Shown here piece by piece: positions 59,343-63,882 of a stretch of 63,882 nt of DNA. Each line of letters starts with the position of its first letter. Position 1 is the stretch's first letter. The DNA is from Clostridia bacterium (lineage in GTDB: Bacteria > Bacillota > Clostridia > Lachnospirales > CAG-274): NCBI GenBank assembly GCA_030524425.1, contig JAUNGN010000012.1, positions 1 to 63,882 on the forward strand, in the 5' to 3' direction. The position numbers and the translations under genes are program-made. Below the pieces are notes generated by a model. The model saw nothing but the letters and a program-made list of their open reading frames with translations. It had not been told where the DNA came from and searched no databases.

Positions 59343-60101
59343 ATGAATGTTTTATTATCTATAAGCGATGTAGTTGAAAAATCTAAATTAGAAAAGGCTT
59401 TTAAAAAAGTTGAATTTATTAAGGAAGTTTTGTTGGTAGATGATATAATGGAGGCTATTTCGAAACTGAAAATGGGTGCTGCTAAGGCTGCCATTTTTGA
59501 TTTGGAAATTTTTAAAGGAAATGTTTTGGAAACCTTGTCTTGTGTACAGGAAATAACAGACAAAAATTCGGAAGTAAAAATTATACTGATAGCTAACAAA
59601 GATGAGGATGTAATGTCTTCAGCCGCTTTTCGTTTTGGTATAAATTATGTTGTGGTAAGACCTTACGATATTAATTCTCTTGTTGAAAGGGTAATGGACT
59701 TAAGCGTTGCAGGCGTAGTTATAAATGAAGACCTTGAAAGTAAAAATAAGGTTATGTATATTGAAAGAATGACTTCAGCTATTTTAAACGGTTCAGGTAT
59801 TTTACCTAATCTGAAAGGCTATAAATATCTGAAAGAGGCTATTGTAAGCGGATATACAAAAAATGAAATGCTTGATGCAGTGACAAAATTTTTGTATCCG
59901 GAGATTGCAAAAAATAATAATACAACTGCAGATAGGGTAGAAAGAGCTATCAGGCACGCAATAGAATCAGCTTGGAATAAATGCGGGGGCAACGGCTTTT
60001 ATTCCAAAATGGGCTTTGGTAATGCCTATGACAATAAGCGTCCTACAAATAGTGAGTACATATTTGCGGTTGTTGAGTATTTAAGGAATCATTCGTTATA
60101 A
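59343..60101 (+). CDS. spo0A: Spo0A homologue with degenerate receiver domain
   Basis: 252 residues from ATG 59343 (GGAG upstream). The C-terminal half is canonical Spo0A: LKGYKYLKEAIVSGY, VTKFLYPEIAKNNNTT, DRVERAIRHAIESAWNK and KRPTNSEYIFAVVEYL. Its position after spoIVB confirms orthology. The N-terminal half has the length and strand pattern of a receiver but lacks key residues: the start VLLSISD has no Asp-Asp pair; the possible phosphoacceptor Asp53 (AAIFDLEIF) is not followed by a Pro; the Thr/Ser after strand 4 is Ala (ILIAN); and the Lys after strand 5 is Arg106 (VVRPYD). Phosphorylation by the normal phosphotransfer mechanism is doubtful. Terminator follows at 60113. Confidence 0.93.
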   Translation: MNVLLSISDVVEKSKLEKAFKKVEFIKEVLLVDDIMEAISKLKMGAAKAAIFDLEIFKGNVLETLSCVQEITDKNSEVKIILIANKDEDVMSSAAFRFGINYVVVRPYDINSLVERVMDLSVAGVVINEDLESKNKVMYIERMTSAILNGSGILPNLKGYKYLKEAIVSGYTKNEMLDAVTKFLYPEIAKNNNTTADRVERAIRHAIESAWNKCGGNGFYSKMGFGNAYDNKRPTNSEYIFAVVEYLRNHSL

Positions 60102-60112
60102 AATTGTGAATA

Positions 60113-60160
60113 AAGTCCGGTTTTCTGCTTAAATATATATTAGCAGATTCCGGACTTTTT
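60113..60160 (+). terminator. terminator after spo0A
   Basis: AAGTCCGG-TTTTCTGCT...AGCAGATT-CCGGACTT followed by T's, a two-part stem with a TA-rich loop. Confidence 0.85.
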
Positions 60161-60287
60161 GTTTATTAAGAAAGTTTTAAATTTGCTGTAAAAGCTTTAA
60201 AATATTGTAGACTTTGATAATAATTTGTTGCTTTTATTAACATATTTATGTTATAATAAAATCAGTAAAATGAAGGAGTATACGTAT

Positions 60288-62648
60288 ATGAACAGTAAGA
60301 CCCTCAGAGTTTTGGAGTTTAATAAAATAGTTGATATGTTAAGACAATATGCTTCCTCAGATTTAGGAAAATCTATTGTTGATAAATTGGAGCCAAGTAC
60401 CGATATTCAGGAAATTTCTCTTAATCAAAAGGAAACGTCTGAAGCTGTATCTATGATTTTGAAAAAGGGCTCATTGGGCTTAGGCGGTTTGAGAGATGTG
60501 GGAGAGTATATTAAGAGAGTCAATATAAGCGGTGTTTTAAACATTGAGGAGCTTATTCACATTGGTGATTTTTTAAGAGTGTCAAGACGTGCTAAGGATT
60601 ATGGGAAAAGTGAAAGTAAAAATGACAGTTTTCCTGTTCTGGAACCTCAGTTTAATGCTATTGAAACCGTTAATGATCTTGAAAGGGAAATTGAAAGATG
60701 CATTCCTTCCCCTAATGAAATTGCTGATGATGCATCAAGAGCTTTAAGAGAAATAAGACGTAATATAAAAATTGCAAATGATAGAATCAAAGAACAGTTA
60801 AACTCCATTATTCATTCAAATACCTATAAAAATATGCTTCAGGAAGCTGTAATTACCATAAGAAATGAAAGATATTGTGTGCCTATTAAGCAGGAATATA
60901 AAAATGCATTTTCAGGTCTTATTCATGACCAGTCTGCGACCGGTGCAACTGTGTTTATTGAGCCTATTAGTGTAGTTCAGCTTAACAATAAAATTAAGGA
61001 ATTACACAATAAAGAAAAGGTTGAAATTGAAAGAATTTTGGCTTTGCTCTCTTCAAGAGTAGCGGATAACGGAGAAATTATACTTTCTAATGCCGATATT
61101 CTTGCACACATAGATTTTGTGTTCGCAAAGGGTGAGCTTTCAATCAAAATGAATGGAGTAGAACCCAGGTTTAATACAAAAGGATATGTAAATATAAAAA
61201 GGGCAAGGCATCCTTTGCTTGACAGTAAAACTGTTGTAGCAACAGATATTTATATTGGTAAGAAATTTAATACATTACTTATAACAGGTCCTAATACCGG
61301 CGGCAAAACCGTAAGTTTAAAAACTCTTGGACTTTTTACAATTATGGGTCAGGCCGGTTTGCACATATCAGCTTTTGACAATTCTGAGCTTGCTGTATTT
61401 GATGATGTTTTTGCTGATATTGGTGATGAGCAGAGTATTGAACAGAGTCTTAGTACCTTTTCTTCCCATATGACGAATATTGTAAGAATTTTGGATAATA
61501 TTACTCCAAATTGTCTGGTATTACTTGATGAACTTGGTGCAGGAACGGATCCTACGGAGGGTGCCGCTTTAGCTATTTCCATAATTAAGTATCTGCATGC
61601 TTTGGGTGTAAGGACTGCCGTAACTACTCACTATAGTGAGCTTAAAGTGTTTGCTTTGACAACAGACGGCATTGAAAATGCTTCCTGTGAGTTTGATGTG
61701 GAAACTTTAAGGCCTACCTATAAGCTTCTTATTGGTGTACCCGGAAAGAGTAATGCCTTTGCCATTTCACAAAGGCTTGGTTTGCCTGAATATATTATAA
61801 ATGAAGCTAAAGAAGTATTAAGTCATGAGGATTTAAGATTTGAAGATGTAATTACGGATTTGGAAATCAGCCGGAAATCTCTTATTATTGAACAGGAAAA
61901 GGCCGAGGAATACAGAAAAGAAGCTCAAAGACTTAAAAGTGAGGCTCAGAAACAGAGAAATAGGCTGGATGAACAAAGAGAAAAAATAATAAGAGAAGCC
62001 AATGAAAAAGCGAGGGCACTTATCAGCGATGCTAAGGATGAGGCTGATTCTATTATTAAAGAAATGCGTAAGCTTCAGAAGGAGAGTACAAACACTCAGG
62101 CACTTGAAGAACAAAGAGGAAAGCTTAAGGATAAAATGAGCAAGGTTGAAAGTAAGCTTGCGACAAGGAAAACTTACAAAGTTCCCGATAAACTTGTTAA
62201 GGGGGACAGGGTTAAAATACATTCACTTAATCAAAGGGGCATTGTATCTGTTCCGCCTAACAAAAACGGTGACGTAATTATTAAGGCGGGAATAATGACA
62301 GTAACTGTTAATATAAAGGATTTGTCACTTGACACAAGTGAGGAACAGCTTACCTATGAGCCTAAGAAATTTGCCAATAATATTTCAAGAAAAAAGCGCA
62401 GCAATGTTTCTGCTGAAGTTGACCTTAGAGGTATGCTTTCTCTTGAAGCGCTGGATAAGCTTGATAAGTATTTGGATGATGTTTACCTTGCGGGGGTATC
62501 ACCTGTTACAATTATACACGGCAAGGGTACAGGTGCATTGCGTAAAGCTGTACATGAATATCTGAGAGGCAATCCCAGAGTTAAAAGCTATCGTCTTGGT
62601 CAGTATGGCGAGGGTGAGGCAGGTGTAACAATTGTTGAGTTGAAATAA
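60288..62648 (+). CDS. mutS2: endonuclease MutS2
   Basis: 786 residues from ATG 60288 (AAGGAG upstream; TATAAT at 60252). The clamp/lever regions are followed by the ATPase core with Walker A GPNTGGKTVSLKT (about 332-344) and Walker B LVLLDELGAGTDPTEG (about 408-423), a long coiled coil (about 515-640, rich in E/K/R), a KOW-like segment, and a C-terminal Smr nuclease domain (VDLRGMLSLEALDKLDKYLD then IIHGKGTGALRKAV, about 712-786). It lacks the MutS mismatch-reading domain. In Bacillus it rescues collided ribosomes; in other bacteria it suppresses recombination. The response regulator gene follows 16 bp later. Confidence 0.96.
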   Translation: MNSKTLRVLEFNKIVDMLRQYASSDLGKSIVDKLEPSTDIQEISLNQKETSEAVSMILKKGSLGLGGLRDVGEYIKRVNISGVLNIEELIHIGDFLRVSRRAKDYGKSESKNDSFPVLEPQFNAIETVNDLEREIERCIPSPNEIADDASRALREIRRNIKIANDRIKEQLNSIIHSNTYKNMLQEAVITIRNERYCVPIKQEYKNAFSGLIHDQSATGATVFIEPISVVQLNNKIKELHNKEKVEIERILALLSSRVADNGEIILSNADILAHIDFVFAKGELSIKMNGVEPRFNTKGYVNIKRARHPLLDSKTVVATDIYIGKKFNTLLITGPNTGGKTVSLKTLGLFTIMGQAGLHISAFDNSELAVFDDVFADIGDEQSIEQSLSTFSSHMTNIVRILDNITPNCLVLLDELGAGTDPTEGAALAISIIKYLHALGVRTAVTTHYSELKVFALTTDGIENASCEFDVETLRPTYKLLIGVPGKSNAFAISQRLGLPEYIINEAKEVLSHEDLRFEDVITDLEISRKSLIIEQEKAEEYRKEAQRLKSEAQKQRNRLDEQREKIIREANEKARALISDAKDEADSIIKEMRKLQKESTNTQALEEQRGKLKDKMSKVESKLATRKTYKVPDKLVKGDRVKIHSLNQRGIVSVPPNKNGDVIIKAGIMTVTVNIKDLSLDTSEEQLTYEPKKFANNISRKKRSNVSAEVDLRGMLSLEALDKLDKYLDDVYLAGVSPVTIIHGKGTGALRKAVHEYLRGNPRVKSYRLGQYGEGEAGVTIVELK

Positions 62649-62664
62649 TGGAGGAGATGAGTAC

Positions 62665-63363
62665 ATGGATAGCGGTAACACTAAATTAAGAATTCTTATA
62701 GTAGATGATGATGTGCATATTGCAGAGCTGGTTTCTTTATATATGGAAAAAGAAGGTTATGAAACATATGAAGTTCACAGCGGAGATGATGCACTTGAAG
62801 CTTTTAAGAAATTTGATCCCCATATGGTACTTTTGGATATTATGTTACCGGGAATTGACGGCTATCAGGTATGCAGAAAAATCCGTCAGATAAGTAATAC
62901 TCCTATTATTATGCTTACGGCTAAAGGCGAAACATTTGACAAAGTATTAGGTCTTGAAATGGGTGCCGATGATTATGTTGTAAAGCCCTTTGACTCAAAG
63001 GAGCTTGTCGCAAGGGTAAAGGCGGTTTTAAGGCGTTATGATACTAAAAAGGAAAATGAAATAAGAAAGATAGTTTATCCTAACCTTGTAATCAATCAGG
63101 GTACCTATCTTGTTACATATCACGGCAAAGATATGTCTCTTCCTCCCAAGGAGTTTGAACTTTTAAGCTTTTTGGCTCAGAATCCCAATCAGGTTTTTAC
63201 AAGAGAAAAGCTTCTTGATAAAATATGGGGTTATGAGTTTGTAGGCGATACGAGAACTGTTGATGTCCATATTAAAAGAATAAGAGAAAAGCTTAATCAG
63301 GATGATCCCTGGAGCATAATGACTATATGGAGCGTGGGGTATAAGTTTAATGTTAAAAATTAG
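62665..63363 (+). CDS. OmpR/PhoB family response regulator
   Basis: 232 residues from ATG 62665 after GGAGGAGATGAG. The receiver is complete: acidic residues Asp14-16 in ILIVDDDVHIA, phosphoacceptor Asp58 in VLLDIMLPGIDG, Thr85 in MLTAK and Lys107 in VVKPFD. The winged-helix effector domain ends with KLLDKIWGYEFVGDTRTVDV and HIKRIREKL. No sensor kinase lies on either side (mutS2 upstream, secG downstream), so it is an orphan in this window. It could be a WalR/PhoP-like wall regulator, which would fit the TGTAAC boxes at the NlpC/P60 genes, but that is speculative. Probably cotranscribed with mutS2. Confidence 0.93.
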   Translation: MDSGNTKLRILIVDDDVHIAELVSLYMEKEGYETYEVHSGDDALEAFKKFDPHMVLLDIMLPGIDGYQVCRKIRQISNTPIIMLTAKGETFDKVLGLEMGADDYVVKPFDSKELVARVKAVLRRYDTKKENEIRKIVYPNLVINQGTYLVTYHGKDMSLPPKEFELLSFLAQNPNQVFTREKLLDKIWGYEFVGDTRTVDVHIKRIREKLNQDDPWSIMTIWSVGYKFNVKN

Positions 63364-63407
63364 AAAAATCTTATATTACTAAAAATAGGTTATTTCTAAA
63401 AAAATAC

Positions 63408-63436
63408 TTGAAAAATTTAGAATAATGTGATATAGT
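63408..63436 (+). promoter_or_regulatory. secG promoter
   Basis: TTGAAA (63408-63413), 17-bp spacer, TATAGT (63431-63436), 37 bp before the secG start codon. Confidence 0.6.
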
Positions 63437-63473
63437 TAAAAAGATGTTTAATGTTTTATAGGAGGTGCAAATT

Positions 63474-63725
63474 ATGAGTCCGGCATTTATTATTATATGT
63501 GTATTAATTGCTATTGCAAGTTTTGCTTTAATTGCCTTAATTCTTATGCAGAAGAAGCAGGCAGCAGGTTTTACAAGTGCTATTGGTGGCATGGGTTCTT
63601 CAGGCAGTCAGACTTACTGGGACAAGAACAAGAAAAATTCAATTGAAGGAAAGTTAGAGCTTTATACTAAGATTGTAGCTGTTGTATATGTTTTGCTTAT
63701 TCTTGGAAGTAATTTTGTTCAGTAA
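63474..63725 (+). CDS. secG: protein translocase subunit SecG
   Basis: 83 residues from ATG 63474 with GGAGGTG at ideal spacing. Two hydrophobic helices (FIIICVLIAIASFALIALIL and KIVAVVYVLLILGSNF) flank a Gly/Ser-rich loop with QKKQAAGFTSAIGGMG, the standard layout of SecG, the small accessory subunit of the SecYEG channel. Length is typical. It ends in a terminator, though in many Firmicutes rnr and smpB follow; these would be to the right of the window. Confidence 0.94.
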   Translation: MSPAFIIICVLIAIASFALIALILMQKKQAAGFTSAIGGMGSSGSQTYWDKNKKNSIEGKLELYTKIVAVVYVLLILGSNFVQ

Positions 63726-63777
63726 TTTTAAAAGGTTCTTTGTCAACTGGTGTGGTTTTATAAAAATCACAGCTCCG

Positions 63778-63812
63778 GCGGTGTAGATTAATTTGTTCTA
63801 CACCGCTTTCTT
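63778..63812 (+). terminator. terminator after secG
   Basis: GCGGTGTAGA-N9-TCTACACCGC followed by TTTCTTT, a perfect 10-bp stem. A small TGTGGTTTT/AAAATCACA hairpin precedes it at about 63751-63771. No gene is visible from 63813 to the end. Confidence 0.88.
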
Positions 63813-63882
63813 TATGCAAATTAAGTAATTCATTATAAGTATTCTGTTTCTAAAGTTATAAAATGAACGATAGCCAAAAGCT

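Noticed and set aside
1..63882. CRISPR array, rRNA operon, prophage or defence island
   Set aside because: No regularly spaced repeats, no rRNA sequence, and no phage structural or defence-system genes are visible; the window is mostly ordinary chromosome.

Overview
The window looks like chromosome of a low-GC, anaerobic, spore-forming member of the Clostridia. Evidence for spore formation is direct: dipicolinate synthase genes (dpaA/dpaB), a spoVB-like flippase, two small CotF-type coat proteins, dacF, spoIVB and a spo0A homologue in the classic spoIVB-spo0A order. Anaerobic, pectin-using physiology is suggested by an ETF-linked 2-hydroxyacid dehydrogenase operon, iron-sulfur serine dehydratase, a FeoA-FeoB fusion, a 2095-residue secreted pectinesterase/rhamnogalacturonan-esterase-like protein and a KduD-type dehydrogenase. 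I cannot name a species.

Layout. 1-3000: GC-richer edge with a cobalamin riboswitch and the first codons of its gene leaving the window leftward, a cluster of strong palindromes, an IS1634-type insertion sequence, and a heavy-metal P-type ATPase whose 5' end is broken. 5-12.6 kb: a MerR-type regulator divergent from the giant pectin-degrading protein, followed by a 49-residue peptide gene. 12.7-16.6 kb: two NlpC/P60 wall hydrolases with near-identical promoters flanking dpaAB. 16.7-24 kb: rdgB-yfcE-tex, a DUF1540 peptide, an M19 dipeptidase, an aminotransferase, DNA polymerase IV. 24.1-25.3 kb: decayed sigma-factor gene and a chimeric transposase. 25.3-32.7 kb: ArsC-like protein and FeoAB, DUF4364 protein, SpoVB, a low-complexity lipoprotein, MalQ. 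32.8-37.3 kb: the tmk-holB-ricT-trmN6-rsmI housekeeping operon. 37.3-40.2 kb: kduD divergent from a DtxR-type regulator, thioredoxin, PucR-type regulator. 40.3-46.7 kb: leftward operon etfB-etfA-glcD-transporter-sdaAB-sdaAA. 46.9-54.2 kb: AI-2E family membrane protein, CPBP protease, ferredoxin/Crp divergent pair, uvrC, EamA transporter, coat proteins, tRNA-Arg. 54.4-63.8 kb: HD hydrolase, copper-amine-oxidase-like exported protein, dacF-rluB, spoIVB-spo0A, mutS2-response regulator, secG.

How it fits together. Pectin would be de-esterified outside the cell by the giant protein, and KduD handles a late intermediate of the resulting uronates. The operators I can see suggest specific local control: a MerR-style 19-bp-spacer promoter with dyads ahead of the giant protein, matched AATAACAT dyads on both sides of kduD/dtxR, and paired TGTAAC-like repeats at the two wall-hydrolase promoters. 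The most unusual single gene is the spo0A homologue: its DNA-binding half is canonical but its receiver half has lost most phosphorylation-site residues. All functional assignments are from reading translated sequence and motifs; no database search was possible.
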